Assembly (NCBI RefSeq): GCF_018424605.1
Contig: NZ_QTKT01000001.1
Coordinates: forward strand, 124,001 to 188,000
DNA: 64,000 nt
Source of the DNA: Marinobacter lipolyticus
GTDB lineage: Bacteria > Pseudomonadota > Gammaproteobacteria > Pseudomonadales > Oleiphilaceae
Direction: 5' to 3'
Below the pieces are notes generated by a model. That model did no database searches, was not told the DNA's origin, and was given only the letters and a program-made list of their open reading frames with translations. A program made the position numbers and the translations under genes. This document shows, piece by piece, positions 1-8,824 of the stretch (position 1 is the stretch's first letter; the number at the start of each line of letters is the position of its first letter).

Positions 1-759
1 TACCGATGGAATCGGAAGCCGCTGACAGCCGCAGAGCTTGAGCGCGTGCTGGTAGGCCACCCAGTCGTCCGGTGCGACGTTGAATACACCACGTCTGGGC
101 TTGTTATAGGCCAGAACGATGGCGTCCGCCATGTCGTCGATATGAATGAACTGCATCATTGGCGAGAAACCCGCCAACACCGGCGCACGCTCGCTGGCCA
201 GCAGGGTGCTTATCGAATTTCTGACCCCGGGGCCAACAATGTTACAGGGCCGGAGTATGGTGATGTTCAGTTCCGGGTAGCGCCAGAGGTATATGTTCGC
301 CAGGTTTTCAAGTTCGACCGAATCCACCAGATCCGCACTCAGCCCCACCCCCTTGAGCGGGGCTTCTTCATCAATCAGGGCCGGGTTGTAAGCCACGGCG
401 CCGTAGACGTGAAACGTGGATAACACCACCACCCGGCGGATACCGTATTTGTGGCTGAGATCGAGCAGTTTCTGGGTGCCGAGCACGTTGGCGTTGTAGC
501 GGCGCATGCGGGTTAGCTGGCTCGACATGATGCGACCCAGGTGTATGACGCCATCAAATTTGTAGCGGCGGAAAAGGTCCTCAAACACGCGCTTATTGAA
601 ATCTATGCAGTAGCTGGGAATATCATCGCCCAGGTAGACCTGCTCCCGGAAATCCACCGCCACCAGATCACAGTGATCCCGTAGTCGATCGATTACCTGT
701 TGTGCGAGGGCACCGGCCACGCCGGTGACCAGAATGCGAGGTCGGTGTTGCTTACTCAT
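1..759 (-). CDS. NAD-dependent epimerase/dehydratase (atypical extended SDR), C-terminus cut by window
   Basis: Open reading frame from an ATG at 757-759 running off the left edge (253 residues visible). The N-terminus has a beta strand followed by TGVAGALA, a Rossmann dinucleotide-binding glycine motif, then VDFRE after the second strand, IHLGRIMS after the fourth strand, and VLSTFHVYGA at the usual catalytic Ser/Thr strand. The segment where extended SDRs carry YxxxK reads VDSVELENLA, so the catalytic Tyr-Lys pair looks absent. This is followed by a normal ILRPCNIVGPG nucleotide-sugar-epimerase-like stretch. The start overlaps the stop of the upstream acyltransferase gene (TGATG), so the two are probably translationally coupled. 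Probable NAD(P)-binding protein; substrate unknown. Confidence 0.8.
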   Translation of the reverse strand, partial: MSKQHRPRILVTGVAGALAQQVIDRLRDHCDLVAVDFREQVYLGDDIPSYCIDFNKRVFEDLFRRYKFDGVIHLGRIMSSQLTRMRRYNANVLGTQKLLDLSHKYGIRRVVVLSTFHVYGAVAYNPALIDEEAPLKGVGLSADLVDSVELENLANIYLWRYPELNITILRPCNIVGPGVRNSISTLLASERAPVLAGFSPMMQFIHIDDMADAIVLAYNKPRRGVFNVAPDDWVAYQHALKLCGCQRLPIPSV

Positions 760-1574
760 CAGAACAGCCTTTTCCTTTCGCTGAGTCCCTTGTCGATCAG
801 CTTGCTGATTTCGCCTTTGACCTGTTCAACCCGGTCGGTGACTTGTTCTTCGGGGATTTCTCGATCATCAAAGAACATCGGCGGGCCAAAGTTGAGGTGC
901 ACTTTCGCAGGCAGGACAACCGGCAGGGCGAGCGGGGCGTAAGGAATGCCGAGCGCTTTCGCCAGTGGCTTTATGTTGGCAATGGCGGGGATGGTCTCTT
1001 CGCACCCGACTACGCCCACGGGCACGATGGTGGCCTTGTATTTCATCGCCAGATGCATGAAGCCATTACCGAACCGTTTAAGCTGGTAGCGATCCTGATA
1101 AAGCTTGCCCGAGCCGCGAACGCCTTCGGGAAACACGATCACGGCCTCGTTGTTGGCGAGCATCTTGGCGCAGTTGATGGGGTCCCCCAGTACCGCGCCG
1201 ACTTCGTTCAACAGGTTTCCGAGGTAGGGCACTGTGGGGAAGAAGCGCTCGATCATGGCGCGGGGCATACGCGGCTTGTCCTTGCGCGAAGCCAGCGCAT
1301 ACCCGATCAGCAGGCCGTCGATGGGTAGCTGCCCGCTGTGATTGGCGATGATCAGCACCGGCCCTTCGGCCGGCACGCTATCAACGCCACTGGCTTCCAC
1401 CCGGAAATACTTCTCGTAAATGTGGCGGGTCAGTGAGAAGCCATATTTGATTGCTTCGTTGTTGTAACCCCACGGATCGTAGCCGAGGCTGCCAATGGGC
1501 TTGCGGATCCGGTTGATTTGTTCACTCAGTTCCGTCGGAACCAGTTTCGATTTGAGAATGGATGCCAGACTCAT
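759..1574 (-). CDS. Lysophospholipid acyltransferase family protein (PlsC/LPLAT)
   Basis: 271 residues. The acyltransferase block is NHSGQLPID at about residue 78 (the His...Asp motif in the wider-spaced form seen in MGAT-like LPLAT proteins), followed by FPEGVRGSGK at about residue 148, the second LPLAT motif that binds the glycerol-phosphate or acceptor. There is no clear multi-span membrane region, so it is probably peripheral at the inner membrane. The expected reaction is acyl transfer to a lysophospholipid or similar acceptor; the exact substrate cannot be read from sequence. It is the first gene of a two-gene unit with the SDR protein (stop and start share one base), which suggests a joint role in lipid or envelope modification. 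Confidence 0.85.
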   Translation of the reverse strand: MSLASILKSKLVPTELSEQINRIRKPIGSLGYDPWGYNNEAIKYGFSLTRHIYEKYFRVEASGVDSVPAEGPVLIIANHSGQLPIDGLLIGYALASRKDKPRMPRAMIERFFPTVPYLGNLLNEVGAVLGDPINCAKMLANNEAVIVFPEGVRGSGKLYQDRYQLKRFGNGFMHLAMKYKATIVPVGVVGCEETIPAIANIKPLAKALGIPYAPLALPVVLPAKVHLNFGPPMFFDDREIPEEQVTDRVEQVKGEISKLIDKGLSERKRLF

Positions 1575-1591
1575 GGCTACTCCCTGATGGT

Positions 1592-2497
1592 TTAAATTCG
1601 CCCGATCAACACGCCAAGGGTATGGCTTTGCCCCTTATTCAAAACCCGGTAATCGCTTAAGGCATTGGCAGTTTCGACACAAAGCATCGATTTCCAGCCA
1701 CTGTCCGGAAAATCGTTCAGAGCCTGCGCCTTCTGCGGCCCGGGGTTCCAGACCACGGTGGAATCACTGCCGATCGCATTAAGGGTTCGGCGTGAGCCGG
1801 GTGTGGAGACCACCAGGGGCGCGGCGGATTCGTATATGCGGTCTGTCTCACCGTCAAAGACCACGTCTCCTTTCTGCTGGCAGTAACGCCAGTCCCTGAG
1901 TGTATCCACAAAGTCGCTGCCGTCGAGCCCTGAAATATGGGTACGCTCAATATCGGACGTTGGCAGATAGGTATGCAGCGCCTGGGTATACGCCAGCGGA
2001 TCCGCTCCAAGGTTGGTGGTCGTCAGCGCAATCTGGCAGCCCCCGACCGAAAAGCTGAAGGTGGCAAGCAACAGCGCGTGCCCTTCCCATACGTCGGCAA
2101 AGTCATCGTCTGCTCGCAGAGAAAGGCAGATTTCCACCTCATGGGCGGATTCCCGTACGTCTTCCAGCTTCCAGAGAGCGGTGCGGGCAAACCCGTGGGC
2201 TGCTTTGGTACGAATCCGCTTACGTACTTCCGGGGGATTTTTTTCCGGTACCCCGAACCAGGGCCAGCACAATGGAATGCCTCCGCGAATCGCCCGTCCC
2301 GTTTCAAAGCGGGCGGTGTCGCTCAGCCAGAGCCAGTCCGGTTTGTCGTGAGTGGCAAAGTGGGTGAGATGTGCTCCCTGGAGAAACAGCCGGGCGCGAA
2401 ACAGCGGGTGGTGTACCTCAATGGCTTCCAGTTCCCCCTGGGTTGTCCAGCGGGTGAAAGACCAGTGCCCGGGTCTTGTCGTCACGCGATGCCTCAT
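1592..2497 (-). CDS. D-hexose-6-phosphate mutarotase (YeaD-like aldose 1-epimerase fold)
   Basis: 301 residues, close to the family length of about 290-300. It shows the galactose-mutarotase-like beta-sandwich signatures of the YeaD group: GAHLTHF near the N-terminus, RAIRGGIPLCWPWFG, AAHGFAR with the presumed catalytic His, ALHTYLPTSDI, and a C-terminal VVWNPGPQKA followed by MLCVETANA carrying the presumed catalytic Glu. It should interconvert alpha and beta anomers of hexose 6-phosphates in the cytoplasm. It lies just upstream of the acyltransferase on the same strand, with a 17-base gap, so co-transcription is possible although no functional link is evident. Confidence 0.88.
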   Translation of the reverse strand: MRHRVTTRPGHWSFTRWTTQGELEAIEVHHPLFRARLFLQGAHLTHFATHDKPDWLWLSDTARFETGRAIRGGIPLCWPWFGVPEKNPPEVRKRIRTKAAHGFARTALWKLEDVRESAHEVEICLSLRADDDFADVWEGHALLLATFSFSVGGCQIALTTTNLGADPLAYTQALHTYLPTSDIERTHISGLDGSDFVDTLRDWRYCQQKGDVVFDGETDRIYESAAPLVVSTPGSRRTLNAIGSDSTVVWNPGPQKAQALNDFPDSGWKSMLCVETANALSDYRVLNKGQSHTLGVLIGRI

Positions 2498-2628
2498 ACT
2501 GCCGTGGATGAACGAATGGCCTGCCCGCTCTCGGGGCTTAGGTGTATTTTCGTATCCTCAGAGTAAATTAAAACTGACGCTGCCGCGAGATTCCGGAATA
2601 AAATACCGGGCCATCAAAGGAGCAAGTC

Positions 2629-3384
2629 ATGGAACACACCGTCGTTGTCCCGATCAGGGGGTCGCTGCCGGCTGAGGGCCAGGCCTCAGTCGGAGCCGTG
2701 TCGGCAGAGGCCGGTGCGGCCGGCCCGGCGATCGCGCCATCGCATCCGCTTGAGGGTGTCTCCGATACATGGCTGGACAGCCTGGCGAGCGGTCTGACTG
2801 AACACGGCTGGCTGAGCGTGGACGTTCGCGGGCAGCTTGAAGACCCGTTGCTCCTGGCGCTGAGGGAAGAGGTCCGGATTCTGGATCGCACTGAGACCAT
2901 GAAGGCGGCGGGAATTGGCCGCGGGACCGACCTGATGCGTGACCGTTCGGTGCGGCGTGACCGCATTGCCTGGCTGCAGGGGATGACAGCGCCCCAGCAG
3001 GCTCTGTTCGCCATTCTGGATCAGGTACGCCTTGGCCTGAATCGGCGGCTTTTTCTGGGTCTCCGGCGGTTTGAGGCACACTACGCCACCTACCATCGCG
3101 GTGATTTTTACCGCAGGCATCTGGACAGTTTCGCAGGCCGTGCCTCACGGGTTGTCAGCCTGGTGCTGTACCTCAATGAAGGCTGGAGCAGTGAGGACGG
3201 GGGCGCGCTGCAGGTCTTCAATCGGGACAGCCAGCATGAAATCTGCGGGGCCGTCCTGCCGGAGATGGGGCGCATGGCTCTGTTCATGAGTGAGGATGTC
3301 CCCCACGAAGTGTTGCCCGCCAACCGGACCCGCTACAGCCTGGCCTGCTGGTTTCGTCAGGATGAAGTGCCGCTTCCGCTATAA
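2629..3384 (+). CDS. 2OG-Fe(II) oxygenase (prolyl-4-hydroxylase/SM-20-like)
   Basis: 251 residues. The C-terminal half is a double-stranded beta-helix dioxygenase domain. YRRHLDSF supplies the HxD iron ligands (about H164 and D166), DVPHEVL supplies the distal His (about H226), and Arg about nine residues later (NRTRYSLACWF) should bind 2-oxoglutarate. About 40 N-terminal residues are low complexity (Ala/Gly/Pro-rich) and probably unstructured. The start is supported by AGGAG six bases upstream of the ATG. It hydroxylates an unknown substrate, perhaps a protein residue. It stands alone, divergent from the mutarotase gene and upstream of ffs. Confidence 0.85.
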   Translation: MEHTVVVPIRGSLPAEGQASVGAVSAEAGAAGPAIAPSHPLEGVSDTWLDSLASGLTEHGWLSVDVRGQLEDPLLLALREEVRILDRTETMKAAGIGRGTDLMRDRSVRRDRIAWLQGMTAPQQALFAILDQVRLGLNRRLFLGLRRFEAHYATYHRGDFYRRHLDSFAGRASRVVSLVLYLNEGWSSEDGGALQVFNRDSQHEICGAVLPEMGRMALFMSEDVPHEVLPANRTRYSLACWFRQDEVPLPL

Positions 3385-3388
3385 GTCG

Positions 3389-3417
3389 TTGTAGTCCGCC
3401 AACCCTTTTGCTACTAT
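3389..3417 (+). promoter_or_regulatory. Probable sigma-70 promoter of ffs
   Basis: TTGTAG at 3389-3394 and TACTAT at 3412-3417, separated by exactly 17 bases, lie just after the oxygenase stop and before the 4.5S RNA. Transcription would begin near 3424, giving a leader of roughly 30 bases that would need removal by RNase P, as in E. coli. Confidence 0.6.
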
Positions 3418-3455
3418 GCGCGCCGCTTTCGGGCAATTGTCCCGGAACGCCGTTA

Positions 3456-3567
3456 TGGTGGCTCCATTGGTGCCTCCGCAACATGAAACCGTGAACCCGG
3501 TCAGGCCCGGAAGGGAGCAGCCGCAGCGGTGGAATTGTGTGCCGGAGTGTCGCTGATGGAGTCACCC
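3456..3567 (+). ncRNA. ffs: 4.5S RNA, signal recognition particle RNA (small bacterial type)
   Basis: The SRP RNA core GGTCAGGCCCGGAAGGGAGC with the GGAA tetraloop and GCAGCC symmetric loop is at about 3499-3522. The flanking arms pair: GGTGGCTCCAT near 3457 with ATGGAGTCACC near 3556-3566, and the CTCCGCAAC arm sits opposite GTGTGCCGGAG. Length of about 110 nt matches the gammaproteobacterial 4.5S RNA. It binds Ffh and directs signal-sequence-bearing ribosomes to FtsY. Its position immediately upstream of dnaX is also seen in Pseudomonas. Confidence 0.93.
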
Positions 3568-3702
3568 CCAGACTTTCTTTTCCCGTTCGTTCTATCCCTC
3601 TGAAATCGTCGCTTTTTCCTGCCAGAACGGTCGATTCCCCGGCTTCTTCTCCGGGCAAGTCCATGCTAAGGTTAAAGCCATTTTCACAGCAGTTGGCTAA
3701 AC

Positions 3703-5559
3703 ATGAGCTACCAGGTACTTGCGCGTAAATGGCGCCCCCGCACATTTGAAGACATGGTTGGCCAGGAGCATGTGCTGCAGGCACTCATTCACGCCCTGGA
3801 AAACCAGCGTCTCCACCATGCCTATCTGTTCACCGGAACCCGCGGTGTAGGCAAGACCACCATCGGGCGTCTGCTGGCGCGGTGCCTGAACTGCGAAACC
3901 GGGGTTACCCCCAGACCCTGTGGCGAATGCAGCAGTTGCCGGGAAATACAGGACGGGCGCTTCGTCGACCTGATCGAGATTGATGCCGCTTCCCGCACGG
4001 GCGTCGATGACATGCGCGAACTCACGGATAACGTGCAATACGCGCCCACCCGGGGGCGGTTCAAGGTGTACCTGATTGACGAGGTGCACATGCTGACGAA
4101 CCAGTCGTTCAATGCGTTCCTGAAAACCCTGGAAGAACCGCCGGAGCACGTGAAATTCCTGCTGGCGACAACCGACCCCCAGAAACTGCCCGTGACGGTG
4201 CTGTCCCGTTGCCTGCAGTTCAACCTCAAGCGGATGACGCCGGAGCACATCGCCGGCCACCTGAAACACGTGCTGGGTGAAGAGCAGATTCCCTTTGAAG
4301 AGCCGGCACTCTGGCTGCTGGCGCGAGCCGCCGACGGCAGTATGCGTGACGCGCTGAGCCTGACCGATCAGGCTATTGCCTTTGGCAACCAGAAGCTCGC
4401 GGCCAGTGATGTCAGTAACATGCTCGGCACCATCGATCAGCGCGATATCGAGCGCCTGGTCAAGGCCCTGGTTGAGAGCGACGGGCCATCGCTGTTGGCG
4501 GAGATTCAGCGGGTATCCGATTTTGCGCCCGACTACGGCGTTATTCTGGCCGATCTGTTGTCACTGTTTCACCGGGTTACCATGGAGCAGGTGGTACCAG
4601 GCAGTGCAGACAACGCGCTGGGTGATGCGGCACAGGTTCAGGCGCTGGCACGCCAGCTGAGCGCCGAGGATGCCCAGCTGTTTTATCAGGCGGCGTTGAT
4701 GGGGCGCAAGGATCTGGCGGTAACGCCCGATGCTCGCATGGGGTTTGAAATGACGCTGTTGCGCATGCTTGCCTTCCGGCCGGGAAATGATCGCCGGGAG
4801 CCACCGGCCAGGCGTTCCGCCCCCGGTCAGGCTGGCAACGCTGAATCCCGGGAGGACCCGGACCCTGCGCCTGCCGCAGCGCCGCGCCAACAACAGGTTG
4901 CGACGGAACCGGAAAACGTTACGCCGCCGGCCGATATGCCTGCCCCGGAGCCGGCCGAACCCGCGCCACAGGTGAGTGCAGAGCCTGTCGCTGCGGAAGA
5001 GCCAGAGCCCGCCGAGCCAGACGCGGAGTTCGATCCCGGTCCGGTGCCCGAGTACCTGACTGAGGCGGCTCCCGAATCGGCAATCCCTCAGCCTTCGGAA
5101 GAGCCTGGGATCCCCGCGCCCCCGGCGGAGGAGGTGCAACCGACTGAGTCGGCGGCCGAAGACGAGTCGGGCGGGGAATTCGACTGGCAGCGAGACTTCC
5201 GCAGCCTTGGCATTGTTGGTATGCCCGGCAACCTCGCGAGCCACACCGCCATGGCGCGGGAAGATGATGCCATCCTGCTCACCATGGAGGAGGGGCATGC
5301 ACGACTTCTCAACCCCCGCCACGAAGAAAAGATTCTTGCTGCCTTGAGAAACCGCTTCGGCGACACCATTACTCTGCGTATTGAGCAGGGCGACACCGGC
5401 GGCAGAACCCCTGCGGTCTGGGAAGAGCGACAGCGTGTGGCGAGGCAGAAAGCGGCGGAGTCGTCCATTCAGAACGATCCGCTGGTAAAGTCCATCGTTG
5501 AACGTTTCGAGGCACGGGTAGTCGAAGACAGTATCCGGCCGGCAGAGCATTCAGGTTGA
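3703..5559 (+). CDS. dnaX: DNA polymerase III subunits gamma and tau
   Basis: 618 residues. It is the clamp-loader ATPase subunit (tau) that organises the replicase. It opens with the family-typical [20 protein letters not shown], then Walker [13 protein letters not shown], the four-Cys zinc module (CLNC...CGECSSC), Walker B LIDEVHML and the SRC sensor (LSRCLQF). AAA+ and lid domains end near residue 370. A long Pro/Glu/Ala-rich linker (about 370-490) leads to the tau C-terminal domain that contacts the alpha subunit and DnaB. I see no A AAA AAG slippery heptamer, so a short gamma form made by the E. coli frameshift is not predicted. No strong ribosome binding site is visible before the ATG. 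It forms a run with ybaB and recR. Confidence 0.96.
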   Translation: MSYQVLARKWRPRTFEDMVGQEHVLQALIHALENQRLHHAYLFTGTRGVGKTTIGRLLARCLNCETGVTPRPCGECSSCREIQDGRFVDLIEIDAASRTGVDDMRELTDNVQYAPTRGRFKVYLIDEVHMLTNQSFNAFLKTLEEPPEHVKFLLATTDPQKLPVTVLSRCLQFNLKRMTPEHIAGHLKHVLGEEQIPFEEPALWLLARAADGSMRDALSLTDQAIAFGNQKLAASDVSNMLGTIDQRDIERLVKALVESDGPSLLAEIQRVSDFAPDYGVILADLLSLFHRVTMEQVVPGSADNALGDAAQVQALARQLSAEDAQLFYQAALMGRKDLAVTPDARMGFEMTLLRMLAFRPGNDRREPPARRSAPGQAGNAESREDPDPAPAAAPRQQQVATEPENVTPPADMPAPEPAEPAPQVSAEPVAAEEPEPAEPDAEFDPGPVPEYLTEAAPESAIPQPSEEPGIPAPPAEEVQPTESAAEDESGGEFDWQRDFRSLGIVGMPGNLASHTAMAREDDAILLTMEEGHARLLNPRHEEKILAALRNRFGDTITLRIEQGDTGGRTPAVWEERQRVARQKAAESSIQNDPLVKSIVERFEARVVEDSIRPAEHSG

Positions 5560-5572
5560 AGGAGAGCAGGTT

Positions 5573-5896
5573 ATGATGAACGGCATGGGCGACTTGATGA
5601 AAAAAGCCCAGAAAATGCAGGAAGACATGCAGAAGGCCCAGGAAGAAATCGCCAAGGCTGAGGTAACCGGTGAATCTGGCGCAGGTCTGGTCAAAGTGAC
5701 CATGAACGGTCGCCACGACGTACGCAAGGTCGAGATTGACCCGTCGCTGATGGGCGAAGAGAAAGACATTCTTGAAGATCTCCTGGCGGCGGCTGTGAAC
5801 GACGCGGTTCGTCGCGTGGAGGCCAACCAGAAAGAGAAGATGTCCGGCATGATGTCCGGCATGGGTATGCCGCCCGGATTCAAGATGCCATTCTGA
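5573..5896 (+). CDS. ybaB: YbaB/EbfC nucleoid-associated protein
   Basis: 107 residues, the usual family length. The N-terminal helix is rich in Met, Lys and Gln ([20 protein letters not shown]), followed by the conserved [19 protein letters not shown] core and a Met/Gly-rich C-terminal tail. It forms a tweezer-like dimer that binds DNA. It begins 13 bases after dnaX and precedes recR, the standard dnaX-ybaB-recR arrangement. AAGGAG precedes the first of two adjacent ATG codons. Confidence 0.95.
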   Translation: MMNGMGDLMKKAQKMQEDMQKAQEEIAKAEVTGESGAGLVKVTMNGRHDVRKVEIDPSLMGEEKDILEDLLAAAVNDAVRRVEANQKEKMSGMMSGMGMPPGFKMPF

Positions 5897-5943
5897 ATCA
5901 ATTCATTACCGGTGTTTTTTCATCTGAAGTATAAGGAATTTTC

Positions 5944-6546
5944 ATGGCGTTCAGCCCGCTGGTCGATGAGCTGGTAGAGTCCCTTCGGTGTCTACCCGGG
6001 GTAGGCCAGAAAACCGCGCAGCGGATGGCGTTTCACCTACTGGAGCGGGGTCGCTCCGGCGGCGTCCGTCTCTCAGAGGCGCTGAGTCACGCGATGACCG
6101 GTGTACGGCGCTGCGACAGCTGCCAGAATTTCGCCGACACCCCCCGGTGTCGTATTTGCGAGAATCCCGAGCGACAGACCGGAACCCTGTGCGTTGTCGA
6201 GAGCCCGTCCGATCTGCTCGCCATCGAGCAGGCCGGCGACTATCGCGGCAGCTACTTCGTGTTGATGGGGCATCTGTCGCCGATTGATGGGGTCGGGCCG
6301 GAGGAAATCGGTATCGAGCGCCTGCTGAAACGAATCGGGGATGAAGGCGTCACAGAATTGATTCTGGCGACCAATCCGACCGTGGAAGGCGAGGCAACGG
6401 CGCACTACATCGCCGACCGTCTTGACCAGAAAGGGGTGCTGATTACACGCCTGGCCCACGGCATTCCGGTGGGAGGCGAGCTCGGTTACGTCGACGGCTT
6501 CACGCTCACCCATGCATTTCGGGGCCGAAAGCCCCTTTCTGAATAA
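5944..6546 (+). CDS. recR: Recombination mediator RecR
   Basis: 200 residues, as expected. In order: a helix-hairpin-helix ([19 protein letters not shown]), a four-Cys zinc finger (CDSCQNF...CRIC), a Toprim domain starting [13 protein letters not shown], and the conserved C-terminal [18 protein letters not shown] segment. It works with RecO and RecF to load RecA on SSB-coated gaps. The spacer of 47 bases from ybaB contains AAGGAA before the ATG. Confidence 0.96.
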   Translation: MAFSPLVDELVESLRCLPGVGQKTAQRMAFHLLERGRSGGVRLSEALSHAMTGVRRCDSCQNFADTPRCRICENPERQTGTLCVVESPSDLLAIEQAGDYRGSYFVLMGHLSPIDGVGPEEIGIERLLKRIGDEGVTELILATNPTVEGEATAHYIADRLDQKGVLITRLAHGIPVGGELGYVDGFTLTHAFRGRKPLSE

Positions 6547-6566
6547 AAACCGACAGAGCACTTTTT

Positions 6567-7715
6567 ATGGCTTCAAGTAACCCGGTGGCGGAAGCGCCGC
6601 CGGCTCCCGCCGCCATCGAATGGATCACCGAACCCGACGCTCTCGACCAGTGGCTGACAGGGATTCGCGGCGAGCCTCTTGCGCTGGACACCGAGTTTGA
6701 GCGGGTCAGCACGTTCTTCCCGATTCCCGGGCTCGTGCAACTGGGTCTGGGTACTGAGTACCGTCTGGTAGATCCTGGTATTGCAGAGCAGTCCATGGAA
6801 TTTCGCCGGATCCTGGCAGACAGTAACAGCCCGAAACTGCTGTACGCCATGAGTGAAGACCTGGAGCTGTTTCGTCACTGGCTTGATCTGGAGCCGGCCG
6901 GCGTTATTGATCTGCAGATTGGCGCTGCCCTGGCTGGCGCCGGGTTTTCCGTCGGTTATGCGCGGCTGGTTGAAACGCTGTTCGGCGAAACCCTGGATAA
7001 ATCGGCGACACGCTCAGACTGGATCTCGCGCCCCCTGAGCGAGGCACAGCAACGGTACGCACTGGACGACATCCGCTTTCTTGCGCCCATGGCCGATTGG
7101 GTCATGACCAACCTTGCCGTGCGGAACCTGGAGTCGGCGTTGGCGGAAGAATCCGATCGCTTTGCCTCTGAACTCGCAACCCAGGACGATTACGCGAACC
7201 ACTACCTCAAGCTCCGTGGCGGATGGACGCTAAGCCCGCGGCAGCAAGCCGTTTTAAGAGCGTTGACGGCCTGGCGGGAGGAAGAATCCCGCCGCCGCGA
7301 CCGGCCCCGCAATCGCGTGGTGGGAGATCCCTTGCTGATCGCCATTGCCGAGCGTCTGCCCGAGTCGGTACGCCGCCTTGCCGACATTCAGGGGCTGCCT
7401 CAGCCAGTCATCCGGCGATATGGTGATAAAATACTGGAGCTGGTGAGCCAGGGGCGGGCAGCATCAACCGATGCCATGACACTGATTCCCGCACCACTGA
7501 GCCGTCAGGAGCAGAGTTTCTATAAACAGGTGAAACGGCTGATCGCCTCGGCCGCAGAGGCGGCGGATGTGCCGGTGGAACTGCTGGCCCCCCGCAAACG
7601 TCTTGAAGCGGTGGTTCACCAGCGTGACCTGGCAGCCGGTCTATTCAATTCGGGCTGGCGCCGTCAGATCCTGGCCCCGGTCCGGGAGCAGCTAGAGGAA
7701 CTACTTCGGTCATGA
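6567..7715 (+). CDS. rnd: Ribonuclease D
   Basis: 382 residues, matching RNase D (about 375). The N-terminal DEDD exonuclease domain has LALDTEFERV (Asp and Glu metal ligands), KLLYAMSEDLELF (second Asp) and the YALDDIRFLAPM motif with the Tyr and last Asp, i.e. the DEDDy subtype. An HRDC domain follows from about residue 210 (LRALTAWREEESRRRDRPRN). It trims the 3' ends of tRNA precursors and other stable RNAs. It lies 20 bases after recR, and its stop overlaps the start of ycgL (ATGA). Confidence 0.94.
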   Translation: MASSNPVAEAPPAPAAIEWITEPDALDQWLTGIRGEPLALDTEFERVSTFFPIPGLVQLGLGTEYRLVDPGIAEQSMEFRRILADSNSPKLLYAMSEDLELFRHWLDLEPAGVIDLQIGAALAGAGFSVGYARLVETLFGETLDKSATRSDWISRPLSEAQQRYALDDIRFLAPMADWVMTNLAVRNLESALAEESDRFASELATQDDYANHYLKLRGGWTLSPRQQAVLRALTAWREEESRRRDRPRNRVVGDPLLIAIAERLPESVRRLADIQGLPQPVIRRYGDKILELVSQGRAASTDAMTLIPAPLSRQEQSFYKQVKRLIASAAEAADVPVELLAPRKRLEAVVHQRDLAAGLFNSGWRRQILAPVREQLEELLRS

Positions 7716-8005
7716 CAGACAAACAGTTTGTATCGGTCTTTCGCAGCAGCAAGAAGGCGGACACCTACCTTTACGTTCGCCGCGGACAGGTTTGGGAAGA
7801 GCTGCCGGAGAGCCTGCGGGGGATTTTCGGCGCTCCCGTCCACGCCATGGATCTGGTGCTCACTGCAGAACGGAAACTGGCTCGCACGTCCGGCAAGCAG
7901 GTACTGGATGCCATTGCTGACAAGGACTTCTTTCTGCAGATGCCGGAAGAGCGGGACGCCTATGTGGTCGACTTTCGCAAAAAACCGGAACAGCACCAGC
8001 CATGA
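7712..8005 (+). CDS. ycgL: YcgL family protein
   Basis: 97 residues, the family length. It has the characteristic VFRSSKKADTYLYV start and an LPESLRGIFG segment, ending with the KDFFLQMPE region. A small cytoplasmic protein of unknown biochemical role. It overlaps rnd upstream and ycgN downstream by four bases each, an order (rnd-ycgL-ycgN) common in gammaproteobacteria that suggests a shared RNA-related function. Confidence 0.9.
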   Translation: MTDKQFVSVFRSSKKADTYLYVRRGQVWEELPESLRGIFGAPVHAMDLVLTAERKLARTSGKQVLDAIADKDFFLQMPEERDAYVVDFRKKPEQHQP

Positions 8006-8448
8006 TTGCAGAGATCCCGTTCTGGCAGCGTAAGCGTCTCGATGAGATGACGCCGGCGGAGTGGGAATCGCTGTGCGATGGCTGCGGCAAATGTTGCCTG
8101 GCCAAGCTGGAGGATGAAGACACCGGCGAGGTGTATTACACCGATCTGGTGTGCCGCTACATGGATACGGACAGCTGTCGTTGTACCGTTTATCCTGAAC
8201 GGCTGGAGAAAGTGCCGGCGTGCACCGTATTGACACCTGACACCCTTGCGGACTATCACTGGCTACCGTTTACCTGCGCCTATCGGACGTTGGCGGAAGG
8301 CCGCCCGCTGGCCGACTGGCACCCGCTGCGGTCCGGCGACCCCGACTCCGTCCATCAGGCTGGCGTGTCGGTTCAGCATCGGGTGGTATCAGAGGCCGGG
8401 GTGCCGGAAGAAGACTGGGAAGAACACATAATTCACTGGATCCTGTAA
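8002..8448 (+). CDS. ycgN: YcgN family cysteine-cluster protein (UPF0260)
   Basis: 148 residues. The Cys-rich pattern CDGCGKCCL near residue 28, then CRYMDTDSCRCTVY and VPACTVL, and finally TCAYRTLAEGRPLADWHPL are hallmarks of the YkgJ/YcgN zinc- or iron-chelating cysteine-cluster family. It probably binds a metal or Fe-S cluster; function is unknown. It is embedded in the rnd-ycgL-ycgN overlap chain, and its TAATG stop/start couples it to the following membrane protein gene. Confidence 0.9.
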   Translation: MIAEIPFWQRKRLDEMTPAEWESLCDGCGKCCLAKLEDEDTGEVYYTDLVCRYMDTDSCRCTVYPERLEKVPACTVLTPDTLADYHWLPFTCAYRTLAEGRPLADWHPLRSGDPDSVHQAGVSVQHRVVSEAGVPEEDWEEHIIHWIL

Positions 8449-8792
8449 TGATTGATTCTGAAGCTCAACTGGCCTACGGCATTTTCTGGGTAGTCTATGC
8501 CGTGGCGTTCGTGGTTTTCTTTTACATGATGTCGCGGCTGTTTCGTATCGTGCCGCTGTATGGTGTGCGGACGTTATTGCAATCCGCACTCATCGTGCTT
8601 CTTCTGACCCCTGTGGAGTCAGCGGAGGTGAGCGGATGGTGGGTGCCTGCATGGCTGTACGGAGGGTACGAGTTGATCCTGGGCGATGTCGACACCGCTG
8701 GCAAGGCGATTCTCAATCTGGGCATTGCCGCACTGGCCATGACGCTGGTTTGGGTGTTGGATCTGGTCCGTTATCGACTGGTAGAACGCTGA
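8448..8792 (+). CDS. Small integral membrane protein of unknown function
   Basis: 114 residues with about three predicted membrane spans: residues 9-30 (ending before MMSRLFR), a hydrophobic run near 43-55 (LLQSALIVLLLTPVE), and 83-107 near the C-terminus. I do not recognise a named family. Its start shares one base with the ycgN stop, and it precedes the membrane-anchored VWA protein, which suggests transcription with this unit. Confidence 0.75.
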   Translation: MIDSEAQLAYGIFWVVYAVAFVVFFYMMSRLFRIVPLYGVRTLLQSALIVLLLTPVESAEVSGWWVPAWLYGGYELILGDVDTAGKAILNLGIAALAMTLVWVLDLVRYRLVER

Positions 8793-8824
8793 TCTGAGAT
8801 AACAACAACAAAAACGGAGCACAG

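Noticed and set aside
3568..3702. Possible terminator or extra small RNA between ffs and dnaX
   Set aside because: Only short T runs without a convincing stem.
4561..5550. 329-residue minus-strand frame
   Set aside because: Antisense to the linker and tail of dnaX; Arg/Leu-rich without motifs.
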